From Thereva unica (Eukaryota; Arthropoda; Insecta; Diptera; Therevidae): a stretch of 64,000 bases of DNA. Positions 1-10,485 of the stretch are shown here, piece after piece. Below the pieces are notes generated by a model. That model was not told the origin of the DNA. It searched no databases and saw only the letters and a program-made list of their open reading frames with translations. The stretch covers positions 23,790 through 87,789 of the forward strand of contig CATLJY010000062.1 of NCBI GenBank assembly GCA_949987705.1. The letters run 5' to 3'. The translations under genes were made by a program, and so were the position numbers. The stretch's first letter is position 1; every line of letters begins with the position of its first letter.

Positions 1-283
1 TATCAGATTTTCAAAAATCAAAATGGCGGATTCAATATGGCGACCAGCTTTATAAAAAATTAAGCAAGTTTGATAAAAATCGGTGTATGGGGGTTTTCGG
101 GGTCGCTGAGCAAGAATCCGTTATCAGATTTTCAAAAAACAAAATCGCGCATTCAATATGGCGACAAACTTTGTTAATAATTAATCGAATTTAATACAAA
201 TCTATAATAAGGGGGTTTTGTGCTTGCTCATTATTAAAAAAGTTAAATTAGAGCATAAGAAACACTTAATTTATTTTTAAAAA
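1..283. repeat. Short tandem duplication, period about 121 bp
   Basis: A segment beginning TATCAGATTTTCAAAAA and containing 'TTCAATATGGCGAC' occurs at the first base and again from about position 122, with diverged copies. It continues into AT-rich sequence with no gene. The left edge lies outside the window, so the number of units is unknown. Confidence 0.6.
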
Positions 284-637
284 TTAAACAAATTCGCCTA
301 CATCACTATTGTCTTCTGATTGTGAATCAAAGCTTTCACTACATTTAATGTTTGGCACACTTATTAATTCCATCGCTTTTGGTGACAGAGATCGTAATTT
401 ACGCTTTGGAAGTTTGCGCAAACTATTAATAAAAGGATCTGATGTCACTAAAAGCCTAGATAAGACATCTTCCATGTTTTCTACTCTACCGCATTTTCTC
501 GCAAATTGTAGCCTGTACCTTTTCACGTTTTTATTGCACGCTTCTTGGGCCTCTTCCGACATTTGGCCAATTGGAAGCTCAAGTGCATCGGAAATGCGAG
601 CGCCTTGAATTAAAATTTTGTGCACAGTAGTAGACAT
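284..637 (-). pseudogene. Fragment of an uncharacterised arthropod gene family
   Basis: An open frame of 117 codons with no known domain that I can assign. The segment LPIGQMSEEAQEACNK, followed by a basic region and DPFINSLRKLPKRK, resembles the C-terminal part of a large group of repetitive, uncharacterised proteins that I recall from arthropod and cnidarian genomes and that are probably mobile. That assignment is from memory, not a search. No upstream coding sequence in the same orientation is visible, so this looks like a truncated remnant. An ordinary short host gene cannot be excluded. Confidence 0.4.
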
Positions 638-1880
638 AGACCCCCTTAAGAGTTGAAAAAATTAATTGTTTGCTGATAATACCTTTTGAACCAAATTTCA
701 AACAAAAAGCAAAAAAAAATCTTTTTTATATAAAGTTGTTTTTATTCTAGTAGGGGTAGTTTTAACCCCTTAAGGGTTGAAAATAATTTATTTTTGCCTG
801 ACAGTACGCCCACAATCGAATTTGAAGCATAAACTTGAAAAAAAAAATTTGTTTATAATTTTTGCCATTTTTCGCCAATTTAGGGGTACTTTCAACCCTT
901 AAAGACTACCCCTTATCATAAAGTCCGCCTTAATTTAGTACAAATCACCCACCTTCGCAAATAAATATTAAAAAAAGTGCATTTCATCGCATTAGTTTTC
1001 ATTATTACTGAAATAATCGCGAAAACCACTAAAAAGGTGTGCTTTTTGCATTTTTAGGGGTGACGCCCTAATTTTAGGACCGCGGGACCTCGATTTTCGT
1101 GATCAGCGACCCCAAAAACGTTTAGGGTTCGATTTTCTTAATGGTGTTATTTTGGAACACCATAACGCGCGTTTTGAATGGACTAGAATAGGACGCTCAA
1201 AACTAGCAAATATGTAGTATATCGTGAATAGAATGACATGGAGCAAGCAGGAGCAGCTGATTTTTTTATATGTTTTGCAGAGATGATTAATAAACAATCA
1301 CACGCGTATTTCATAGTGGAAGTCGGTGGAAGTTTGTACTTAGCCATCAATTTATAAGCCGAATAGTTATTCAAATCACCACAATTTACTACATATTTGA
1401 TCGCAAATAAACAATACAATTATTTATTTATGTTCATTTCATTAACACAGTATAATTGTACTTACTCTCTGGAGAAGAATCCATTTTACACAATAGAAAA
1501 TGGGTTAACGTATTACTATTTACACGCAAAAACGTAACACGTGCTTTTGCTCGGAAAGAAGGCGCTGCGTTTGGCGTGTTCGCGGCTCACTTTCCAAATG
1601 GAATACAAAAGAGAATTTGAACATCTGCCTCTTGCCAAGGGCCTTGAAATACTCCAGGGGGGTTACTATACCTAACCCACGCGAAAAAAGTACCTAAATA
1701 AAAACTTTCGTTTTGGTACTTTTGTCCAGGTTTTGGGGATTTCAGACCACTGTGCGACGTCGGTGGAGGGTTTCTGAAGGTATGTCTAACTATTCAATCA
1801 GTTGGCCTCGAAGAAGAAGTCCAGAAGAAACGCCAAAGGTATGAAGATGGTATCGCAGCAAAAAAAATCAAAGAATCTGG
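638..1880. other. No gene recognised; AT-rich spacer
   Basis: No supported coding region. A short motif of the form CCCCTTAAGGGTTGAAAA recurs with variation near 648, 768 and, inverted, near 885, so part of this spacer is a decayed repeat. Small open frames on the minus strand between 1,103 and 1,419 lack any recognisable motif. Confidence 0.5.
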
Positions 1881-2783
1881 ATGAATCTGAATAAGTTACT
1901 TGTCCTCGCGATAGCAACAAATACTCAAGAAAATTATTCGAATGTTGTACAACTATGGTCGTCGATTGGTATCAAAAACTTCGAAGGAACAATTGCAACA
2001 GATCTGAAAATCCCCAACATCCTAGTTGGTATCATGTCGCGCGCCAGTTTTTATCCTTGTAATTGGTGTTGCTCCTCGAAGAATGAAATGGAAAAGTGTG
2101 GTCTTTACAGAACAGTTGGATATTCTCTTGAGAACTATTTGAAGTGGCAAGCAGCAGGAGAAAAGTAACAAGACGCAAGGAAATTTATGAATTGCATCAA
2201 TCCTCCGGTTTTTGATACTAGCAAGGACAGAACTTTTCTGGAAATCATTCCCCCGCCAGAACTGCATTTGATGCTTGGCGTAGTCAACACGTTGTACAAC
2301 AAAATATTGAAGGAGTCCGAACAAGATGCTCTTCAGTGGGCGCAAAAATGTAGTGTGACACGTGAAGTTTATCATGGCAGTTCTGGTTTCAACGGAAATT
2401 CGTGCAAAAAATTAGTCGATTTCCTCCATTCAAATTGCTGTATAAGTTCGTTAAAGTACGTTAAAGCTTTTGATGATTTCAACACTCTCGTCCAAGCTTG
2501 TTTCAGTATAAAACTAGATCCTGACTTCAAACGAATGATCGTGAGTTTCAAACAGAGTTATTTAGATTTGGGAATTTCGATCACGCCTAAAGTTTTTTTT
2601 CAAGTTCCTCACTTTTGTGATGAAATGCAAGCTGGACTAGGATTTTACAGTGAACAAGCTATGGAATCAGTAAATTCCGATTTTAAACGTGTGTGGAATA
2701 AATACATAGTAGCCAAAGATCATCCTGACTAAGCTGACAAGTTGTACCGAGCGATTTGCGAGTATAACAGCCTTCACTGCTAT
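1881..2783 (+). pseudogene. Decayed member of an uncharacterised repetitive gene family
   Basis: One reading frame runs through the whole interval but is interrupted by TAA at 2,166-2,168 and again by TAA at 2,730-2,732, before a natural-looking end at TGA near 2,783. Visible conserved blocks are PPPELHLMLGVVNTLYNK, a SSGFNGNSCKKL block, and FYSEQAMESVNSDFKRVW near the C-terminus. Once read past the second stop, a typical ending (EYNSLHCY) follows. I recall these blocks from a widespread, unannotated, transposon-like family in insects and hydra; I do not know its biochemical role. It may be the same family as the minus-strand fragment at 284-637. Confidence 0.55.
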
Positions 2784-3058
2784 TGAGCTTGATTGTAATT
2801 GAGCATCTTTATTGTTGTTCGATATAATTATTTACTACATATAACTATGTTCTTTTAATAATAATATCGTTTAATCATTCAAACTGTACTTTTATTTAAA
2901 ATAATAGAACAATTTTTGCGGAAAAAACGAAAAAGTGAGGTTATTCTGAAATCCCTCAGGTGATTTCGCTGAAATTTGACAGGAATACTCCTTATGCATG
3001 TAAGAATAGGAAACCAGTGAGAAACCGGAAGTGCGGGACTTTCGAGGTTAAACTTGGT

Positions 3059-3349
3059 TCAAGCCCACCGTGGCCCCCATTGAATGCCTAAAGTTTTAAT
3101 TGATTCTACTTCGGCGATGGCTAGTGCTTCCTTTATTTCGCAGTATTCCGATGGCAGGTGAGCTAATAAGTTTATTTCGTTGCTGGCCCATTTCCGGATA
3201 TTGAATCCTCCTGTCTTCTTAATTTTTATAAGTTCATCTTGTAGGAGTTTCGCGCTGGTTATGTCATCTGCTCCTGTTAACAAGTCGTCTGCATAGAAGT
3301 CCTTCATAGTAACGTGAGAAGTAGATATGCTATGCCGGTTCTGGGACAA
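3059..3349 (-). pseudogene. BEL/Pao retrotransposon reverse-transcriptase fragment
   Basis: The 96-codon frame contains FYADDLLTGADD, the Pao-type catalytic YxDD box of reverse transcriptase (normally FYVDDLLTG). It is followed by the family's spacing to GGFNIRKWASN and ETLGIQW-like sequence (here KTLGIQWGPRW). Only the palm-to-thumb segment is present: no protease, RNase H or integrase lies on either side, and the frame is cut at both ends. It is a dead scrap unconnected to the BEL gag at 10.5-12.3 kb. Confidence 0.85.
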
Positions 3350-4047
3350 TTTAACATGGGGTTTTACATATAACCTCTAGATTCACCTTTTTCGCCATCT
3401 TGGATTTTCTTAGCTGTGCCAATTGGTTTGTGACGTCACATGGTCATGTACGAATGTGTGTGTGTATGTGTGTGTTTGTGTGTGAGTGTGTGTGTGTGTG
3501 ATGCTGGGCCAGGGTCGGTGGCTTGGTCTCAGCGGGGCTCGGCTGGGGACTCGGCGGCGGACTGGGCATGACTATTGTGACGTCTCATATCGTGCACTTA
3601 GAGCGAGGACTTATTTACGCTTGGAAGAAAAATGTAGTGGAGCGGTACGAAAAAGCGAAAGTGGAAAAGTCTATCAGAACTATAGTTTGGTGAGCAGGTG
3701 TTCACTCGCGGGTGGCTTTGATTGACAGGTGGCCTCTAGTTTGGTTTGCAGGTGTGGCGGGGTCTTGGCTTGGTTTGGCAGGGGGGCTCAACAGGTGTGG
3801 AGTGGAAGAAAAAGCGAGAGTGGAAAGTGTGCATGACTGCAGAGCTGACGCGTGGTCATTTACCTCCGCGCGCTGTTATGGTGGAACTTGCACTTTGCAA
3901 GCATACAAGCATTGGTTCCTATAGGAGCTCAAAACGAAACCTGAAAAACAACTTATAATAAAAACAATATCTTACTTGCTGAACCGAAAAGTGAAAGTGG
4001 GAAGTAGTTTAGCTTCTATAGGAGTCCGAAAGGAAACCTGAAAATTA
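3350..4047. other. GT-rich and G-rich spacer, no gene recognised
   Basis: Contains a (GT)n run at about 3,456-3,500. Loosely repeated segments of the type 'AAAAGCGAAAGTGGAAA' occur near 3,648, 3,809 and 3,986, and CTATAGGAG...GAAACCTGAAAA occurs twice (near 3,920 and 4,017). The open frames here are low-complexity and show no domain. Confidence 0.45.
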
Positions 4048-4145
4048 TGTGTGGTTATCTATATATATATATATATTAATAAAGGAAAGTGTGTGTCTGT
4101 GTGTCTGTGTATCTGTGTGTCTGTGTATCTGTGTGTCTGCTTGTG
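4048..4145. repeat. Microsatellite (AT)n followed by TGTGTCTG-type repeats
   Basis: A short (TA)n run is followed by alternating TGTGTGTCTG and TGTATCTG units. Microsatellites of this type often sit near one end of non-autonomous elements, and the 117-bp array begins about 270 bp downstream. Confidence 0.7.
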
Positions 4146-4414
4146 CGTACCGTCACGCATTGTAGCCAAACTAGAAGAGATAGAAATCTGAAATTTTTTT
4201 TGTAGATGCATGGATACCCCAGAAGGTGGAAGTAAGTTTCCGTTTTTCGCTATTTTGATTAGTTTTTTTTAATTAATTAATTAGTACGATTTGTCACCAT
4301 TTTTTACGCTCTACGCCTGGTATCTCGGCTAATGTATATCGTAGAACATTATGAATGCCACCGAATGAAAGATTAGACAATTCTGGTTTAAAATTATTTG
4401 TTTCAAATCTCAGA

Positions 4415-6400
4415 AAGGCGATTTTTCGAAATTCATCCCCTAAGGGGGTGAATTGGGGTTTACCCAAACCGCTGGAGCTATAGGGCTGAAATTTTCACAG
4501 TGAATCCCAATAATGACGTGGACATCCACTAACAAGCGATTTTGCGAAACTCATCCCATAAGGGGGTGAAATGGGGTCAACCCAAAACCGCTGGAGCTAT
4601 AGGGCTGAAATTTTGACAGTGAATCCCAATAATGACGTGAACATCCACTAACAAGCGATTTTTCGAAATTCGTTCCCCAAAGGGGGAAATGGGGTTTACC
4701 CAAACCGCCTGAGCTATAGGGCTGAAATTTTGGCAGTGCATCCCTATAATGACGTGGACATCCACTAAGAGGCGATTTTTCGAAATTCATCCCATAAGGG
4801 GGTGAAATGGGGTTTACCAAACCGCTGGAGCTATAGGGCTGAAATTTTGACGGTGCATCCCTATAATGGCGTGGACATCCACTAACAAGCGATTTTTAGA
4901 AATTCATCCCATAAGGGGGTGAAATGGGGTCAACCCAAACCGCTGGAGCTATAGGGCTGAAATTTTGACAGTGAATCCCAATAATGACGTGAACATCCAC
5001 TAACAAGCGATTTTTCGAAATTCGTTCCCCAAAGGGGGAAATGGGGTTTACCCAAACCGCCTGAGCTATAGGGCTGAAATTTTGGCAGTGCATCCCTATA
5101 ATGACGTGGACATTCACTAAGAAGCGATTTTTCGAAATTCGTCCCCTAAGGGGGTGAAATGGGGTTTACCAAACCGCTGGAGCTATAGGGCTGAAATTTT
5201 GACAGTGAATCCCAATAATGACGTGAACATCCACTAACAAGCGATTTTTCGAAATTCGTTCCCCAAAGGGGGAAATGGGGTTTACCCAAACCGCCTGAGC
5301 TATAGGGCTGAAATTTTGGCAGTGCATCCCTATAATGACGTGGACATCCACTAAGAAGCGATTTTTCGAAATTCATCCCCTAAGAGGGTGAAATGGGGTT
5401 TACCAAACCGCTGGAGCTATAGGGCTGAAATTTTGACGGTGCATCCCTATAATGGCGTGGACATCCACTAAGAAGCGATTTTTAGAAATTCATCCCATAA
5501 GGGGGTGAAATGGGGTCAACCCAAAACCGCTGGAGCTATAGGGCTGAAATTTTGACAGTGAATCCCAATAATGACGTGAACATCCACTAACAAGCGATTT
5601 TTCGAAATTCGTTCCCCAAAGGGGGAAATGGGGTTTACCCAAACCGCCTGAGCTATAGGGCTGAAATTTTGGCAGTGCATCCCTATATTGACGTGGACAT
5701 CCACTAAGAGGCGATTTTTCGAAATTCATCCCCTAAGGGGGTGAAATGGGGTTTACCAAACCGCTGGAGCTATAGGGCTGAAATTTTGACGGTGCATCCC
5801 TATAATGGCGTGGACATCCACTAAGAAGCGATTTTTAGAAATTCATCCCATAAGGGGGTGAAATGGGGTCAACCCAAAACCGCTGGAGCTATAGGGCTGA
5901 AATTTTGACAGTGAATCCCAATAATGACGTGAACATCCACTAACAAGCGATTTTTCGAAATTCGTTCCCCAAAGGGGGAAATGGGGTTTACCCAAACCGC
6001 CTGAGCTATAGGGCTGAAATTTTGGCAGTGCATCCCTATATTGACGTGGACATCCACTAAGAGGCTATTTTTCGAAATTCATCCCCTAAGGGGGTGAAAT
6101 GGGGTTTACCAAACCGCTGGAGCTATAGGGCTGAAATTTTGACGGTGCATCCCTATAATGGCGTGGACATCCACTAAGAAGCGATTTTTAGAAATTCATC
6201 CCATAAGGGGGTGAAATGGGGTCAACCCAAAACCGCTGGAGCTATAGGGCTGAAATTTTGACAGTGCATCCCTATAATGACGTGGACATCCACTATAAAT
6301 AGATTTTTCGAAATTCATCCCCTAAAGGGGTGAAATGGAGTTAACCCAAACCGCTGGGGCTGAAGGGCTGAAATTTTGACAGTGCTTAGTCCTTATAATC
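4415..6400. repeat. 117-bp tandem array with three-unit higher-order structure
   Basis: Seventeen units, recognised by the core GAGCTATAGGGCTGAAATTT (first and last degenerate), start at 4,475, 4,594, 4,711, 4,828, 4,946, 5,063, 5,180, 5,297, 5,414, 5,533, 5,650, 5,767, 5,886, 6,003, 6,120, 6,239 and 6,357, a spacing of 117-119 bp. Three subtypes alternate as A-B-C, told apart by GACAGTGAATCCC, GGCAGTGCATCCC and GACGGTGCATCCC. One C unit is missing after 5,063. All open frames inside this interval are by-products of the repeat and are not genes. Confidence 0.95.
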
Positions 6401-6737
6401 ACGTGGAAATGAATGACTCAAAATTTACTTTATTTAGGATTCCTTTGTCACTTCTCTTGATGACATATACACACCAATCTCTGCTTCAAAACTTGCAGAT
6501 TTGTTGAGCAGAGGTGATATACGCAGCAATTTGTTTACCATGTTTATTAAAAAAATGCTCTATAATAAACCTTTTTTAGGGATAATAACAACTGACTTTT
6601 TTGTTTGTTTTCTTTTAAAGGAAAACAGTGCACATAATAAACAGTTTTTATTTAAAGGCGTTGCAAGGCACGCGGGTTTTATGCTAGTAATAAATAAAAC
6701 AATATGTTACTTGCTGAACATTTTTATTTTACTTTCT
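6401..6737. other. AT-rich flank, no gene recognised
   Basis: No supported feature. The segment ending TTACTTGCTGAAC near 6,720 also occurs near 3,983, so the same AAAACAATAT...TTACTTGCTGAAC stretch lies on both sides of the tandem array in direct orientation. Confidence 0.4.
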
Positions 6738-8974
6738 AAAATTTTTGAAAAAATTATATTTTGTACACACAATTTTAACGTTATGTATGCACGTATAGAA
6801 TGCCAAAATTTAGGATGGGACGACACTGGGATCATATAGAAATAATTTTTTTAGGTTCTTGAAAAATTGAACGTTCAATGAACGCAATATAAGAAAACAT
6901 TTAGTTGCGGAAGAGCTGATACCAACCGCTAATAATGTCGCCATTTACTAATTTGAGTATGGCGAATTCAATAGAAATAAAGTCAACCCTCTAACTTGAT
7001 CAAAAACTACCCCCAGGACAACTCTAATTACTAAATTTGAGGGTTTCACACTTGCTTATGAAAACATTCCTAAAAAAATGTATTTCTTGAGACCAAATTC
7101 AACCCTATAGGTGAAGCGGAAACCAGCCCCACAGCAGCACCTAACCTTAAACTATTTTCTTTACGTCCAAAATGAACGTTCACCACGCCAACTTTGAAGT
7201 ACATACACTAGGGCTTATACAAAAACAGACTTACATATCTAGGTACATACATATACAACTTTATTCTTATTATAATCTGGATAACGGTTCAACGTTGGCA
7301 TACGATAACGGTCCAACGTTGGCATACGATTACGGTTCAACGTTGGCATACGATAACGGTTCAACGTTGGCATACGATAACGGTTCAACGTTGGCATACG
7401 ATAACGGTTCAACGTTGGCATACGATAACGGTTCAACGTTGGCATACGATAACGGTTCAACGTTGGCATACGATAACGGTTCAACGTTCGCATACGATAA
7501 CGGTTCAACGTTGGCATACGATAACGGTTCAAGGTTAGCATACGATAACGGTTCAACGTTGGCATACGATAACGGTTCAACGTTGGCATACGATAACGGT
7601 TCAACGTTGGCATACGATAACGGTTCAACGTTGGCATACGATAACGGTTCAACGTTGGCATACGATAACGGTTCAACGTTGGCATACGATAACGGTTCAA
7701 CGTTGGCATACGATAACGTTTCAACGTTGGCATACGATAACGGTTCAACGTTGGCATACGATAACGGTTCAACGTTGGCATACGATAACGGTTCAACGTT
7801 GGCATACGATAACCGTTCAACGTTGGCATACGATAACGGTTCAACGTTGGCATACGATAACGGTTCAACGTTGGCATACGATAACGGTTCAACGTTGGCA
7901 TACGATAACGGTTCAATGTTGGCATACGATAACGGTTCAACGTTGGCATACGATAACGGTTCAACGTTAGCATACGATAACGGTTCAACGTTAGCATACG
8001 ATAACGGTTCAACGTTGGCGTACGATAACGGTTCAACGTTGGCGTACGATAACGGTTCAACGTTGGCATACGATAACGGTTCAACGTTGGCATACGATAA
8101 CGGTTCAACGTTGGCATACGATAACGGTTCAACGTTGGCATACGATAACGGTTCAACGTTGGCATACGATAACGGTTCAACGTTGGCATACGATAACGGT
8201 TCAACGTTGGCATACGATAACGGTTCAACGTTGGCATACGTTTTTTAAAAAACCGACAAACCCTAACATTCACCTATTAGATAAAAGATAAATTTTGGAA
8301 ACGATACCTCTGCTTTCGGGCATCGGAAATCACCACCACCATTAGCAGTGAGAGCTAAATTATTTAATTGAAGTTTTGGTATAAAGTTAAATAATTTAGT
8401 TTTCACCTCTAGGGGTGGGGTGGTTTCTGCCTGAGGGATAGGCATGTTTTAGAAACCATGTCTTATATGAAATATATGTTCTTGTTCATTAAAAATTGGC
8501 GGTGAAACCTTTATTTTGGACATAAAAAATAATTTAACTTCAGGAGTGGCTGTAGGGGTGGGATCCGCGGGTCTGATAGGGTTGATTATGGGCTCCAAAT
8601 AGAGCTTATTCTTAGGGCTATTTCTACACAAAAAATTGGCGGGGTGTTCACATAAGCAAGTATGAACCACTCCAATTTAGTAATAAAGGTTGTAATGGGG
8701 GTAGTTTTCGATCAAGTTAAAGGGTTGACTTTATTTCTATTGAATTCGCCATACTCAAATTAGTAAATGACGACATTATTAGCGGTTGGTATCAGCTCTT
8801 CCGCAACTAAATGTTTTCTTATATTGCGTTCATTGAACGTTCAATTTTTCAAGAACCTAAAAAAAATTATTTCTATATGATCCCAATGTCGTCCCATCCT
8901 AAATTTTGGCATTCTATGTATGTATGTATGTACGTTAAAATTGTGTGTACAAAATATAATTTTTTCAAAAATTT
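6738..8974. mobile_element. Foldback-like element with long inverted arms
   Basis: The left arm (6,738-7,015) is the reverse complement, with a few mismatches, of the right arm (8,696-8,974). Weaker similarity continues inward to about 7,073 and 8,640. Both arms include GAACGTTCAATGAACGCAAT and the CAACCGCTAATAATGTCG block in opposite orientation. The core is a 24-bp minisatellite plus unique sequence. No transposase is encoded, so it would need help in trans. No target duplication is evident at the arm ends, so the true termini may lie slightly outside. Drosophila Foldback elements share the idea of long inverted arms plus tandem repeats, but there is no clear sequence relationship. Confidence 0.75.
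7280..8239. repeat. 24-bp minisatellite, 40 units
   Basis: Forty consecutive 24-bp units contain GTTCAACGTTGGCATACG and the palindrome CAACGTTG. Because 24 is divisible by three, both strands stay open: the plus strand would read DNGSTLAY and the minus strand RYRMPTLN repeatedly. Scattered single-base variants mark individual units (for example near 7,490, 7,532, 7,718 and 7,812). The continuous open frames (7,172-8,248 plus, 7,239-8,273 minus) are most simply a consequence of the repeat length. Confidence 0.95.
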
Positions 8975-10253
8975 GAAAAAAAAACATTATTTTGAGATAT
9001 TTCAAAAACAAAATTTTCAAAATGCCGGAGAAAGTTTTATTCTTTCTAATAATACTATGTTGTACATTGTAGAAAATAAAAACTCGTGAGGGTAGGTGCA
9101 ATTAACCACAGATAATTTATTTTAAATAATTAACAAAATATTAGCAATTCAAGCTAAGGTAAATAGATCATAAGCTGGGAAACAGACAACTCAATTATTA
9201 TATGTACAGTAACAGGGGATGAGTGTTTCCAATGCTAATTTCGTAACAACATATATCAAATTAAAGCAGAAGAAACTGGTGCTACTTTTCGCTTTCTATG
9301 TCAAATAGTTTTTGAACTAGATCAATTTAAAGATTTCAAAATTTGTTGAAAATTTAAGGTTTTCGACTTTTTGAAAATTTATAACTAAAACAATAGAAGG
9401 CCAAAAATTTGAAAATTTGTTTTTTTTTTTAGTTTCCACCAGAAGAACAAATATAAAAAAATTATAACAATTGGAGGTGGTGAGGTCCAAACCACTGGTT
9501 GGTTTGATATGGAATGACCCGGTTGTAATATACTTTTTTTTCATCTTCCAAACATTGTTTGCAGTATATGTACCTATATATTTACCGGCTCAATATTTCA
9601 CTGTTGACAAGGATAAACGGATAAATCCTGTAATTACAAGTCCGAGACTGAATTCCTTCTGTCATACGTTTTCCCTGAAAATTGACTTGGCATGAAGCCT
9701 TTCCTCATTTTCATTAATGGAAGAGTTTTCAAATAACAAGGAAGGTATTGAACCTATTTTTAATTTGTTTTTACCAAAACAATTACAATCGAATTGTTTT
9801 GAGTAGACGTACGATTTTTTATTGTGGGCGGGGATTTAATTGTACAAGCATTTATGAAAAGCACTTATGCGCTTTGCAGCTTTAGGTGATACAAACAACT
9901 CTCCAGGTTGTGCGACTTTGTGGCATTTTTTATAAAAAATGTGTCCAAAAATCTACACCCACAATATACCTACAACAAAAGCCAAAACCCAACATTTTAA
10001 GCCAATAGCGAAAATTCAGCTAAAATAAAATAAAGAATAATTACCTAAATTCGTTTCTAAAATCAATCGAGTTAGTCAATACCGAAATACCAGAAAAAAA
10101 AGTCGTAACCAAAACCTCAACCAAGTACCTATTTTAAAAATATCGCAAATCCTCACACCAAGAATTTGAAATCAAGTGAAATTGATAGTGAATCTCAGAC
10201 AGTCATTAAAAAAATACACGGAATGTTCTAAGAAATAGTTAAAATACAAAGCA
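8975..10253. other. No gene recognised; AT-rich spacer
   Basis: Long A/T runs and short open frames without motifs on either strand. I see no element ends, tandem repeats or RNA genes here. Confidence 0.5.
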
Positions 10254-10485
10254 TCAGGGAAAATCCTTCAATGTAGCGCTAGAGGCAAACGTTTGAAAGA
10301 TGAGAAAGAAAGAAAGATGTTGCGAGAAACATTCTGTTGTCAGTTCCTTTCCTTGCCCCCCTAAAATTCTAGCTTCCTTATCGACAAACTCACCGCATGT
10401 CTTGTGCTGCGGACCATGACCACGTTCGCCTCCTTGTGTAGCTAGAAACTCGAATATGTTGCATGTTGCTAAGGGGGAGGCAATC

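Noticed and set aside
4551..6057. Repeated minus-strand frames of 60-90 codons as a small gene family
   Set aside because: They are the same reading of the 117-bp tandem repeat again and again and follow its unit length.
7280..8239. CRISPR-like array
   Set aside because: Units are contiguous without spacers, the genome is eukaryotic and there are no cas genes. It is a minisatellite.
7172..8273. Long open frames on both strands (358 and 344 codons) as repeat-protein genes
   Set aside because: They exist because the 24-bp unit is a multiple of three and contains no stop in two frames. There is no start context, no domain and no flanking gene structure.
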